A stretch of 64,000 bases of DNA from Rhizophagus irregularis. Its lineage: Eukaryota > Glomeromycota > Glomeromycetes > Glomerales > Glomeraceae. Position numbers and translations under genes: made by a program. The notes below the pieces were generated by a model, which searched no databases, was not told the DNA's origin, and was given only the letters and a program-made list of their open reading frames with translations. Of the stretch, positions 1 to 10,900 are shown in pieces (within the stretch, counting starts at the first letter, position 1; each line of letters opens with the position of its first letter). The stretch covers positions 4,836,001-4,900,000 of the forward strand of contig NC_089430.1 in assembly GCF_026210795.1 (NCBI RefSeq). The letters are read 5' to 3'.

Positions 1-196
1 TTAATGGCCGACTGCCGATATTATATCATGTTTATTAATCAATTTATCAGATCATCACATGATAATTATTAGATTAGTGACCGCATGACCTTTATGATTG
101 TAACACAATCAACAAACTTAAAAAACAACATTTCCTTTTAAATTCTTTTAAATTAAAAAAATTTAAAACTTTTTTTCGTTATTTTTAAAAAAAACA

Positions 197-1648
197 ATGT
201 CTCAGCTTCCTGATGATTGCTTGAACGAGATTTTTGAACACTTAGAAGATGACAAATTTACTTTAAATTCATGCATATTAGTTAATCGTTATTGGTGTGA
301 TGCATCTGTGAGAATTTATTGGAGGAATGTTCAGAATTATAGTACTTCGAATTTTAGTACTTTAATTGCTTGCCTTCCAAAAGAATCAAAAGAAATTTTA
401 TATAATAATGGAATTGTTATTTCAACCCCAACTTTAAAATCTCCCATTTTCAATTATGCATCATTTTGTAAAATTCTATCAGTTAATCAAGTTTATAACA
501 AAATTGATAAACTTCTTAAAAATCAACAAAATATTTCACCACAAAATATTAAAAATTATAAACTTATAGTAGCGCAAGAAATATTTCAAATGTTCATGAA
601 AAAAATCTCTTCTTTAAAAAGTTTAACTTTTTATCAATTTCCAAATATGACTTTTAACTTTTATCCTGGAGCAAAAGATTGTTTTAAAAAACTCACAATA
701 TTATGTTGTAGTTCAGCGATTCCAACAGAATTATTTTATCAATTATCTCAAACATGTTATAATATACAATCACTTAATATAGAATTTGATGCAATTATTT
801 CTAATGGAATAGAAGATTTAATTTCTGTTCAAAGAAATTTGAAACTATTTGATATGACACTTTGTCGTGATCTTACATTTGGTGGACCGACAAGTATAAT
901 TTTATCATCATTAATGTCAAAAATTCCTAATACTTTAATTAAATTAAATGTTTATGGAAGAGATAATTATTTTTTATTATCATCTATCGCAAATTTCTCA
1001 AATTTACAAGAACTTAATTTATCATTTGATCATGATGAATATTTTATGAAGTTAGAATATGCCATTTTTCCACAATTAAAAGTTTTAATAATTCCAAAAG
1101 AATATCCAAGAAATGAGTCATTAATAAAATTCTTAGAAATTAATGGGAAAAATTTAAAAGAAATTTATATAAGTGAGGTTACAGGATATAATGATAATTC
1201 ATTAAATTTAGCTATTGCTAAGTTTTGTCCAAATCTTAAAAAACTTTCTGTTGGAATTGAATGTAAAGAATTGGAAACATTAAAAATAATTTTTAATAAT
1301 TGTAAAAATTTAGAAAGTATTAAAATTTGGTGTGGATGGAAATTCTTGAGCGAAAAAGAAGCGTTGGAAACATTTGCGAAATATTCACAAAATATTCATG
1401 AATTGATATTATATCATCAATTTAAAGAACGATTCGAATTACTTCCAGAAGAATTAGAATCTTTTTTTATAAAATGGATAGATCTTAAACCACAAAAATC
1501 ATTTTCATTAGTAGTTGTTAATTACGATGCAAATAGTTTAAATACAAATGATGAAAATATTGAAATAATTAACAAATATATTAAATTAGGCGTTATTAAG
1601 AAATTTAAAGTTACAGATTTCAAGGATAAAGAATATAATATATTTTAG
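197..1648 (+). CDS. F-box protein with irregular leucine-rich C-terminal region
   Basis: Intronless ORF of 483 codons starting at an ATG preceded by an A-rich leader. Residues 1-45 fit an F-box: LPDDCLNEIFEHL, then a hydrophobic helix with SCILVNRYWCD and IYW, the usual Skp1-binding pattern of fungal F-box proteins. The remaining ~440 residues hold spaced Leu/Ile/Asn segments such as NLKKLSVGI and NLESIKIW, resembling degenerate leucine-rich repeats used for substrate binding. By family knowledge it would be a substrate adaptor of an SCF ubiquitin ligase; the target cannot be read from sequence. No frameshift or internal stop is seen and codon use is AT-rich like its surroundings. It stands alone: the nearest other protein-like sequence is a kinase relic about 650 bp downstream. 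Confidence 0.85.
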   Translation: MSQLPDDCLNEIFEHLEDDKFTLNSCILVNRYWCDASVRIYWRNVQNYSTSNFSTLIACLPKESKEILYNNGIVISTPTLKSPIFNYASFCKILSVNQVYNKIDKLLKNQQNISPQNIKNYKLIVAQEIFQMFMKKISSLKSLTFYQFPNMTFNFYPGAKDCFKKLTILCCSSAIPTELFYQLSQTCYNIQSLNIEFDAIISNGIEDLISVQRNLKLFDMTLCRDLTFGGPTSIILSSLMSKIPNTLIKLNVYGRDNYFLLSSIANFSNLQELNLSFDHDEYFMKLEYAIFPQLKVLIIPKEYPRNESLIKFLEINGKNLKEIYISEVTGYNDNSLNLAIAKFCPNLKKLSVGIECKELETLKIIFNNCKNLESIKIWCGWKFLSEKEALETFAKYSQNIHELILYHQFKERFELLPEELESFFIKWIDLKPQKSFSLVVVNYDANSLNTNDENIEIINKYIKLGVIKKFKVTDFKDKEYNIF

Positions 1649-2743
1649 TTATTGGGTAGGTGGTTGAAATATTACTGAACTTCGAAGTTTCCTAATTTAG
1701 ATTTTGATCAATAAATTGATTATTTTCGAATAATTAATCTATGTCCAGTACCTAATAATTATGTTACTTTTATGTAGACACTCATGATCATGCTTTTATG
1801 CATCATGGTATTGTGAGAATAAATAAACTCATTAATAAATTATTTTAAACTATATTTTTTTCTCTGTCTCTTTTCTTATACTTATCGTTATATATTCAAA
1901 TAAAATGTCTCAAACGAAACAAAAAATTTAAAAAGTAAAAGAAATAAAGTACTACATGCCTTTAATTCATTTTATTTTATTTTGCGTTTTTTGGCCCTTT
2001 TAACATTATCTATATTTTATATTAGAATAACTTGAAAATGACTACTTTTATATGAAAATTGTAAAAAGTTAAAATACAGTCAATGCAACAAATACTTGGA
2101 TGGGTTTGCTAGAAAAGTTTCGAAATGAACAATTATTACACTTATTTTACTAATTAGTAGAATAAAATTGTTCCGATTATTCTGTCAACTCTGTTAAAGC
2201 TTTTTTTACAGCTATTAACCTCGCAAATATTGATTTGTATAATGACATTTATTTTAACGGTATAAGATAAATAGCAGATGGAAAGATAAAATATCTTTAT
2301 TACCCATTCTGCGCTATACACATTGCCAAACCGCCTTTGCTTATATGTGTGTTTAATAATTCTGCGCTTTCTATATATAAATATGATACTATTTATGAAA
2401 GAGATGACGGGACAATTAAAGATGTAATTATGATTCCATACATTTTGGCTAATTATAGTGTTAATAATGTATAGTACGGCATGATTTTCACAAAAATAAA
2501 AGAGATATGCAAAATGATCCTAAAAAAAAATTTGTAATTCTGGCCAGAATTAAAGCATGATTAATTATAATAGATAATTTTAAAAAAACGAGATGTAAAT
2601 ATTATCAAAATTTATCGTATAAAATAATCATATCACATTATTGATTTGCAAAAAAAAATATATTTAGACATTTAATTAATAAATAATTATTGATATAATT
2701 GATATTTTAACGGTTGTTGATTTTTTTCAATAATATTTAATAG
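1649..2743. other. Intergenic, AT-rich; possible poly(A) signal of the F-box gene
   Basis: No gene is supported. AATAAATAAA at 1819-1828 is a plausible polyadenylation signal for the F-box gene. A kinase N-lobe relic lies at 2300-2346. A short stretch at about 2350-2475 reads as protein-like for ~38 codons (plus strand) but has no start or partner exon. Confidence 0.5.
2300..2346 (-). pseudogene. Relic of a kinase glycine-rich loop exon
   Basis: The minus strand reads KGGLAMCIAQNG, which aligns with the loop of the plus-strand kinase at about 22925 (KGGFANVYSAEW) and with the minus-strand kinase at about 9200 (KGGFGKVYRANW). The nucleotide match is clear over ~40 bp and then fades. No adjacent kinase exon is intact, so this is a short decayed fragment. 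Confidence 0.5.
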
Positions 2744-2875
2744 TTATTCGGCACGAAGGGTAAATCAAGTTTGATTGGTTGATCCGGGTTCCGCAGGAGC
2801 CCGAGATCAACTGATCAAACTTGATTCCCAATATAACAAGCTACTTTTAGTTATTCGGTTCGAAGTGCCGAATAA
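2744..2875. mobile_element. Small palindromic MITE-like element
   Basis: Bounded by the 11-bp inverted repeats TTATTCGGCAC (2744-2754) and GTGCCGAATAA (2865-2875). An internal imperfect palindrome sits at 2766-2822 (TCAAGTTTGATTGGTTGATC against GATCAACTGATCAAACTTGA). No coding capacity and no clear target duplication. Confidence 0.45.
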
Positions 2876-2878
2876 GTG

Positions 2879-3028
2879 ATTTATCCGGTATCCCGTGATT
2901 TGATATTGCCTGATACACGAATTTTTGCCTGATACACGATTTTTTTTGCCTGATACACGAATTTTTCCTGATACACGATTTATTATAACCATTTTTAATT
3001 ATAAAAAATCACGTGATACCGGATAAAT
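2879..3028. repeat. Inverted repeat flanking four short tandem repeats
   Basis: Arms at 2879-2901 and 3006-3028 are 23 bp with one mismatch (core ATTTATCCGGTATC). Between them the motif CCTGATACACGA occurs four times with T-rich spacers, up to about 2979. It abuts the preceding small palindromic element. No ORF of credible origin. Confidence 0.5.
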
Positions 3029-3104
3029 ATAATTATCAAAAATTTGAAGAACAGTAAAATTTTACTTTATAAAATTACAAAATTCCTAAAATTTATATTA
3101 AACC

Positions 3105-3299
3105 TTATATATCTTCCAATTCTTCTATAAATTTTAATTTACTTTCAATGAACAAATCTTCATATTTTTGAATTTCAATATTATATAACTCGAATTCTTT
3201 CACTTCTTTCAATAAAGCCAATAATTCTTTATTACAATAGTTTTTATTTTTATTAACTAATTCACTGTTAATTGCATTAATAATAGTTAATAATAGCAA
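3105..3299 (-). pseudogene. Short coiled-coil-like coding fragment, unrecognised
   Basis: About 60 codons open on the minus strand, charged and heptad-like (KEVKEFELYNIEIQKYEDLF), ending in a stop after IEELEDI. There is no in-frame ATG, only a TTG. A possible splice acceptor (TTAACAG) precedes NSELVNK, so it could be a terminal exon of a lost gene. I do not recognise the family and would not call a function. Confidence 0.25.
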
Positions 3300-4821
3300 A
3301 ATATTTGATTTTTTCTTTCATAATATGTTCTTTATATAGGATAAAATGATATTTTGAGCTTCCTTATTATTACCTGCCCCCGTACAATCCGATATTAAGA
3401 AAAAAAATCTGTAAAGGTAGTAAAAAAAATTATGAATCTGTCTAGTGGTTAGGAGAATCTATTTAGACGATATTTACTACAAGTATTTTTTTAAAAAAAT
3501 ACAATACTTTACTATGGTTGAAAAAAATTCGGCGATGTTTAGATTACCCTCCTTGCATAAATAATTGAATTGTGTAACAAAAACGCGTGATGTGTCTGCA
3601 CCTGATCTAAATAGATGGTTAATAAATTTTGATTGGAAGATGTAAAAATAATTGTAAATGTGTTTTAATACGATGTAATCGATGTATGTATGTTTTAAAT
3701 AAATTATAATGCAAAATCTTTATAATGCTAATGAAAAAAAAAAGTTTATTTTCTTTTTAATCATCATTTTCGGCCATTCCTAGTATCCTCTTGAGATGAT
3801 GCAATCAGACGCAGCAGATCGCATTGCTAAAGTTATCCTTTTATTTTTCCTTTAAATACCTTTTCTTACTGGTAGTTCTTATAGACTAAATTTTTTTTAA
3901 AAAAATATTTTTTTATTCTTTCAGTTTTTTTTTAACCCGAAAAATTTTTTTTATTTCTTATTTCAATTTTTTTTGTCTAATACTAAAAAATTTTTTTTTA
4001 ATTCTTTTTTATTTTCAGTTTTTTATTTCAATACTAAAAAATAAACTTTTCAATTAATTATTATTATTTTTTTTTTGCTTCAAACCAAAAATTAAATTTT
4101 TCTTTAATCAATTTTTTTTTTCGGGTTTTTTAGTTCCAAAATAAATTTTTTTTAATCAATTATTTTTTTTTATTTTTGGTTTTTAGTTTAATAATCAAAT
4201 ACCAAAAAAATTTTTTTTTTAAATCATTTTTTTTATTTTGGATTGAGTTCAATAATTGGTTTTTTTTTATTTTTTTTTACTTTTCACTTATTGTTGAATT
4301 AGATTTTTATTATACATTTTGTTGAATAATGCCTTTTCAGTTTTTTGCTATTATTTTTTTTTATTGTTCATTCATTATTGTAATTTTTTTTAATTATAAA
4401 TTATAAATCAGGTATGTTTCGTATATTACGTATCAATTTTTCTTATAAATATAATGATAAGCTTTTGTTAATGCTGCAATCAAATGACCTTTTCAGGAAA
4501 TATTGTTAAGGTGCCTAAACGAACATAAAAAGTTTATATAAAGTAAGATAAGCCTAAAGGAAAAGGCCATAGGTATAAATTTTTTAGCTACAGCTAGTTA
4601 TTTTTAAATAAGTCAGAATCAAAATTGGACATTGACTTTTCGAAATTGACATAAAATTTGCTTTTTATAAGGTTATTGTCCGAAGCGTAAGCGTAGGACA
4701 CTCTCCAAACCATGCGTGTGTTGTCTGTCTGCACACGTGTATGACCAATAAAATCTTAGGATCAGGTGTAACCTTAGATTTGTTTATGTGTATAACACTT
4801 GTTGTTTATGTCCCCTGATTT
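3300..4821. other. Intergenic, T-rich low-complexity region
   Basis: No gene. A dispersed repeat copy lies at 3505-3578. From about 3880 to 4380 the plus strand is long T runs broken by short motifs such as AACCCGAAAAA and ACCAAAAA, similar in texture to 50930-51790, where other copies of the same repeat precede such sequence. Confidence 0.5.
3505..3578 (+). repeat. Dispersed repeat family R1, copy 1
   Basis: Carries the shared blocks GATGTTTAGATTACCCTC and AATTGAATTGTGTAAC. Related copies are at 15829-15891, 19013-19074, 50700-50744 and 51332-51399. A TATAAATAA-like block inside most copies resembles a TATA box. Confidence 0.55.
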
Positions 4822-4935
4822 AAAATATCTTTTTAAATACCAATACGCCTCAACAAACCAGTGACGAAAGTAGCGGCAGTTTATTATTTTATAGCTTTGT
4901 TCCTAATAAAATGGGCAGGAGCACATACACAATGT

Positions 4936-5334
4936 ATGATAGAAACATTACTTTTTCGTCAAAGAACTGCTGCGGTACAATATGAACAAATCAAAATGCA
5001 GAACGCAGAAATTTTGGAAAATTTCGAGGAGTTGAAAAAAAATATGGCAGAAACTAGTCTGACAAACGGTTTAGTGATACAAGACTTAGAAAATACAATC
5101 AGGAATTTAGAAGCAGACGTCACAGCAAAAGAACGAATAATATTGGAGAAAAGTGAGGCTAACAATATGTTATGGGAAAAAATAAAAGCGCTAGAAACAA
5201 AAGAGGAAAATTTAACGAGTCAAGCGACGAATATGGAAATAGATAACAAGACGCAGAAAAAGAAAAAACGCCCAACAAAAAGAGAAAAAAGGCGCGATCA
5301 ATTGCTAAAACTGGAACGATCACCGACATGGTGA
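4936..5334 (+). CDS. Coiled-coil ORF1-like protein, N-terminal part
   Basis: From the first in-frame ATG at 4936 the reading is ~132 codons. The central part is a long amphipathic helix rich in Glu, Lys and Leu (EILENFEELKKNMAETS onwards), followed by a basic Lys/Arg tail. Frame is open upstream to 4861 without ATG. Reading frame 3 becomes open from 5247 and runs directly into the next ORF with compatible basic sequence, so the two ORFs were probably one protein split by an indel in the A-rich stretch 5247-5300. Coiled coil plus RNA-binding domain is the usual layout of LINE ORF1 proteins. The basic tail would suit nucleic-acid binding. Confidence 0.5.
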   Translation: MIETLLFRQRTAAVQYEQIKMQNAEILENFEELKKNMAETSLTNGLVIQDLENTIRNLEADVTAKERIILEKSEANNMLWEKIKALETKEENLTSQATNMEIDNKTQKKKKRPTKREKRRDQLLKLERSPTW

Positions 5335-5813
5335 TCGACATAGGAGATAAAGATAAAGATCATTTGGAAAAACATTTTGCCGAAAAGTCACGTGATATTA
5401 CGTTTTACGACATACCTGCGTATTGGAGTGATGACGAGATTTTAGGATTATTAAACGCAAATGTGGGAGTAGTTGAATTTATTAGTTTTAAACGTTGTCA
5501 TAAGTATAAGACAGTTAGGACGACGCTGCGCTTCAGCAAAGCTTACGAAAAGATATACAAAGAGGGCGGCGTGAACGTGTCATTAACAAGAAACAACGAC
5601 AGAACATATTACATCAGGATGTTTGATTCACATTTACTATATAGAAAATTTAAGGAAAAGTTCCGTTGGCAAGCGATTAAAAGACTAGAAGACGACGTGC
5701 AGAACGATGATATATTGGTTATAAAAGATATGGTGAAAGCTTTTCACGCTTTCTTTGGAAAAATTATTAGAGTAAAAGGAAACGATTTATTATTTTATAT
5801 TTTAATAAGGTAA
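5328..5813 (+). CDS. ORF1-like protein, RRM-like C-terminal part
   Basis: 161 codons overlapping the previous ORF by 7 nt (ATGGTGA). Residues ~23-95 show an alternating strand/helix pattern that fits an RRM-like fold: ITFYDIP (RNP2-like strand), helix DDEILGLLNAN, strand VVEFISFKR, strand TVRTTLRF, helix, strand TYYIRMF. RRM-like domains are common in LINE ORF1 proteins; this assignment is by pattern only. The ORF ends within sequence that continues to look coding in other frames, so the C-terminus is likely truncated. Confidence 0.45.
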   Translation: MVIDIGDKDKDHLEKHFAEKSRDITFYDIPAYWSDDEILGLLNANVGVVEFISFKRCHKYKTVRTTLRFSKAYEKIYKEGGVNVSLTRNNDRTYYIRMFDSHLLYRKFKEKFRWQAIKRLEDDVQNDDILVIKDMVKAFHAFFGKIIRVKGNDLLFYILIR

Positions 5814-5821
5814 CAGATTTA

Positions 5822-6104
5822 ATGTCGGCAATTAATAAATCGATAGAGAAGTTCAATACAGAAAGTGGATTATGGATCAAGAAAGAAAATGATTACATCA
5901 ACGAAAAAGGTGAATTACAAGAAGTCGATAGAAGATATACCTACAAGAAAAACGTCTCAAGATCAAATGGTTTTCGTGGAGAGTGGGATCAACAAGGTTT
6001 TTCACATGTATATCCCGCTCGTTCTAGAAGACACAATCAAACGTATTAATATAAATGAGGTAGCGAAGATGTGGATAAAAAACTCCGAAATTGAAAAAAA
6101 ATAG
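5822..6104 (+). pseudogene. Broken downstream coding segment of the retroposed insert
   Basis: Two overlapping frames are open here: 5822-6049 (75 codons, INKSIEKFNTESGLW) and 5865-6104 (79 codons, ending NSEIEKK). Both look partly natural, which suggests one original frame disrupted by indels. No known domain is recognised. It lies 8 bp after the RRM-like ORF and before the non-coding 3' region. Confidence 0.3.
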
Positions 6105-6529
6105 TAAAAATATAAAAATATTAAAAATAGATAAATTTAAAAGAAAAGGTAACGTATGAGACAAGTAGTGGTGATAAATTTTTTTTTTTTATATAGATTT
6201 TTTTTAGCATCATAATAGTTTAGCAATAATATTTTGGCCGTTGTTAGTAAACGACGCAACAATGTAACTAGTCGTTTTTAAATAGCAATAGCCGTTACAA
6301 AGTATAATAGTTTAGTCTAATACATAGTTATAGTGATTTAGTGTTGAATTTCTTTGGTTACGCTTATCCTCGCCTTGGTTAGATAATCCAATGGCTTTGG
6401 TATGGAGAGGCTCATTGTCAGTAGACTTTGAGTTTCAATGTATAAATGTTACAATTTATTATGTATTATGATGCGTTATATTTACTAATAAAATGACTAA
6501 AATACGTTTACCAAAAAAAAAAAAAAAAA
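6105..6529 (+). other. 3' untranslated region and poly(A) tail of the retroposed insert
   Basis: Non-coding, less AT-rich than its flanks, with GGTATGGAGAGGCTCATTG near 6400. It ends TTACTAATAAAATGACTAAA, then ACGTTTACC and the A run. The last ~35 bp resemble the end of the small poly(A) insertion at 31955-32041 (ATTTACAGAAATAAAAATGC then GTTTATC), which suggests both came from one LINE family. Confidence 0.5.
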
Positions 6530-6545
6530 AAAATATCTTTTTAAA

Positions 6546-7952
6546 AAAAATTTTTACGCCATTTAATTTATAGTTTAATTTTTATGAGCATGTGATTTAT
6601 GACACTTCGGACGCATCAACGGTTACCGTTTCCTAGTATATACTATACTTTAAAATACACTTATTACTTAATTGGTTTTAACCAAAAATATCTACTTTAA
6701 AGAGATAATATTATAATATTTAATAACGAAATAATATTAATAGAAAATAGTTAAAAAATTCCTGAAAATGTAAAATACGATGGAAAAGATTAAGATGGGG
6801 ATCTTACGGAAAAGAAGTAACTATATATCAACCTCGATATAATTTTTAATCTAAAAGAATTCAACATGATTTATGATTTAAATTTTTTTTAAATTCGCAA
6901 TCATTAATTCCAGATGATGCTGATGATGTTGATTTTAATAAATAATAATCAAACATAGTACTTAACTTCCGAGGAGTTATCGCCGACCATGTGGTAACAA
7001 AATTTTTTTTTAAAAAAAAATGGATTACTCGTTGCGTTTCATTATCTGAGGTATTCTGTTCGTTTTCCTATTGGAAGCAGTGAGATAGCAAACTGAGTTA
7101 ACAGGTAGGTCAGCAGGTAGGTTTGCGTCCCTGGTTAGCAAATACTAGATTACCTTTTGTGCGTGCGAGTGAGCGAGCGAATGAGCGGATAATAACGGCC
7201 ATTTAAAATTAAAAAAAAAAGATTTCTCTATAATAAGCTGGAAAATGGAAATATTAACGGTGGATACACTTTGGGCGTAAAAGCATTTGTCAAAATGTAA
7301 TTAAATAAACAATTCTTATTTATTAGTTACAATCATGCATATAATGAAATTCGTATACATTTTTTTATATGGCCTGATTAGATAGGCTAATAAATCATAT
7401 AAAATCTGAAAATTATATCCTGCCATTATTTAACATGAATTTGCTATAAAATAATTTTAAAAGATTTCAAATTTTACCAAATTTTTAGAATCCTTACACG
7501 TTTTGTATTTGTTTAAAATATTAATAATTTATTTAGACAATAAAAATAAATAAATAAATATATAATTTAGATAACTGATCAATAAAATTTAAAACCCTAT
7601 TTAACGTAATTCTCACTAACTATAAAAAAAAAATTTCCCTTCTATTAGTGAAGTGAAACAAAAAAAAATACTCTATTTCAAAATATTTAACATTACTGTT
7701 TAAAAAAAACAACGTTAAACAGAGTTTTAAATTGTAATGATTTAATAAAAAAAAACAGTTTTCAAAAAAAAGTAATATCTATATATACTAATGATACAAA
7801 TTATTTACATTAGTATTTGTAATATTTGTAACTAACAACTAAAATTAGTTTATGATCTTTGTTCAAAACCTTTTCTGTGCTTATTAAATTCGATATTTTG
7901 AACCTAAAAAATAACAATACAGTATATTGAATATGAATAATAATAAGCAATA
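6546..7952. other. Intergenic, no gene seen
   Basis: AT-rich with several 8-10 nt A/T runs. A slightly GC-richer stretch at 7010-7200 includes AGGTAGGTCAGCAGGTAGG and a GAGTGAGCGAGCGAATGAGC tetramer-like repeat. No ORF or relic was recognised. Confidence 0.5.
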
Positions 7953-10900
7953 TTAATTATTAATCGTATTAATATTCAATTGAGACACATCAATATGTAA
8001 AGATTCTATTTAATAAGTAAAAATTTATTAGTATCTTTAAAACTAATTTACGTTTTAAATAATGAAATTATTAAACGGTACCTGAAAATTCCTTGCTAAT
8101 TATATTATCATTTTGATCATAATAACCGTCGGAATTTTTTGGTTCTGGAAGTTTATCAGGATTAAGTAGTTTACTTGTGTAAGTAGCTTCTGAATGTGTA
8201 TTATATGATATTCCTAAATTATTTGAAGTTATATCGCTATTTGGTGAATTATTGTTGATTTCATCTGCTTCCTTAATTTGTGCTTGTAATTCTATTGTTT
8301 GCTTATCATTTGGTTCATATTGCCATCTAAGTAAAATTTTGTATATGTCTTCTGCTATTGGTCGGTTTAACGGATTGGAATCTAAGCATCTTTTAATTAA
8401 GTGCACAATTAATTGTGGTACTTTAATGTTAAACATTGGTCTAAGTCCTTTACAAATTTTGATTCTTAAAATAATATCATGGCTTAAATCATGATATGGT
8501 GGCAATCCAGAAATTACTTCATACATTATTATGCCAAAACTATAAATATCAGCAGCCTTGGAATAATTTTCTCCTCTTAAAATTTCAGGAGCTACATAAG
8601 GTAAAACACCATATGTCTCATTTTTCGTATTTTCTGATGTATAAAAATTTGCAGGCTTACATAATCCCATATCAGTTATGGCCGTTTTATTTTTAAACTT
8701 TAATATATTTCCAATATGTAAATCTTGATGAATTAATCCCTTTTCATGAATACATTTAAGTCCAATAATAGTATAATGTAAATATTTAAACATTTCAATC
8801 CAATTAAGCCTATTATATCCTTTATCTAAATAATTTCGTAAACTTCCATCTTCTGCATATTCTAGGACAATTATATAATTTTTCGTTTTTGGATCCTGAG
8901 TTATTCCATAGAATCTGACAATTGCATTATTATCCATTTTCACTTTATTATGCTGCATGATCTATGATGTAAATACAAAATATATTAATAAAACCAATAA
9001 TCTAGGTATTATGACCAAAAATAATAAATAAATTAATCAAATTATACCTCATTCATAAATCCTAATGTAACATTTTTTGAATTGTCTAAACTTTTCAGAG
9101 CTACAAATATATCTTTATTATATCTTTTCCAATTTTGGTTACTATCATCATCCCAATCAGTTAGATAACCACCAATCCAATTTGCTCTATACACTTTGCC
9201 AAACCCACCTTTTGCAATATATATAATATCATAAAAACTATCATAAGGTATCCATTCTAAAGCATTTGTAAGTAGTTCAATTTTATTATGTATTGATAGC
9301 TGACTGTCTTGAATAAATATATCAATATTATCATTACCACTAGTCCAATTTTCAAAATTTTGTTGAAAATGCATTGCATAACATGTATAATTACATTTTT
9401 CACATATAGTATTATTCAAAACTATCATATAACTTTTTGTTTCTGGATCTTGAGTTATTCCAAAAGGTGTATTGACCTACAAATACAAATATATTAGTAG
9501 AAATTAAAAGCTTCAAAATTTTATTAGTATTTAATTTATTATATATACCTTATCCATAATAAATTTTATTCTAATATTTTTTAAATTACTTAAACTTTTC
9601 AAGATTACACCTTTACTTCCATATCTTTTCCAATTTTTATTTTCATTATCCCAATACTCTAATGTTCCATCAATCCAATTTGCTTTATGCACTTTGCCAA
9701 ACTTATTTATTGTAATATCACACAGTCTATCATAAGGTATCCATTCTAATGCATTTGATATTTCGCTATCTTTATGAGCTGATAACTGAGTATCTTGAAT
9801 AAATTTATCAATATCATTATTACCACTAGTCCAATCTATGAATTTATGTTGAAAGTGTATTGTGTTACATATACTATTACACTCTTTACATTTATTATTC
9901 AAAACCATCATATAATTTTTTGATTCTGGATCTTGAGTTATTCCATAAAATTCATATTCTATTTTAATCTACAAAATGTATTAAATAATACTTAATAAAA
10001 ATTATAATATTTATATTTTACTAAATAAGTTTACCATACCTTGTTTGTAAATTCTATTGTAATATTTTCTGAATTATTTAAACTCTTTAAATTCACAAAT
10101 ATATAACGACCTTCTCTTTCCCAATCTTGATTTTTACTATTCCAATTAGTTATATATCCATCAATCCAATTTGCTCTATACACTTTGCTAAATTCATCAT
10201 CTGCAATATATTTAATATTATATAATCTATCATAAGGTATCCATTCTAACACTTCTTTTACATCTTTATGAGATGATAGTTGAGTATTTTGAATAAGTTT
10301 ATCAACATCATTACTACCACTAGTCCAATCTATGAATTTATACTGAAAGTATATTGTATTACATATACTATTACACTTTTTACAATTATAATTCAAAACC
10401 ATAATGTAATCTTTTGTTTCTGGATCTTGAGTTATTTCAAAAGGTATATTGATCTACAAGTACAAATATATTAGTAAAATTAAAAACTTCAAAATCTTAT
10501 TGGTATTTAATTTATTATACCTCATTTGTAAATTTTATTGTAATATTTTTTGAATTACATAGACTTTTCAGAATTACATCTCCACTTTCACATCTCATCC
10601 AATTTTGATTTGTATTATTCAATTTGTATATTTCTCCATCAATCCAATTTGCTTTATATACTTTACTAAACTTATTTTTTGAAATATCATTCAATCTATC
10701 ATAAGGCATCTGTTCTAATGCATGTTCTTCCAAGTTATAAGTATGTTCTGATAACTCAGTATCTTGAATAAATTTATCAATATCATCATTATCACTAGCC
10801 CAATTTTCAAAATTTTGTTGAAAATGTATTGAATTGCATAGTGCATTACACTTTTTACATTTATTATTCAAAACCATCATATAATTTTTTGTTTCTGGAT

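Larger units (their letters stand above)
4838..6529 (+). mobile_element. Retroposed (LINE-type) insertion with poly(A) tail and 16-bp TSD
   Basis: AAAATATCTTTTTAAA occurs at 4822-4837 and again at 6530-6545, directly after a run of ~21 A that starts at 6513. An AATAAA-type signal (AATAAAATG, 6487) sits about 25 bp before the tail. This is the classic product of target-primed reverse transcription. The insert carries ORF1-like coding sequence and a ~400-bp 3' region but no reverse transcriptase, so it is an internally deleted LINE or a retrocopy of an ORF1-bearing transcript. Confidence 0.85.
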
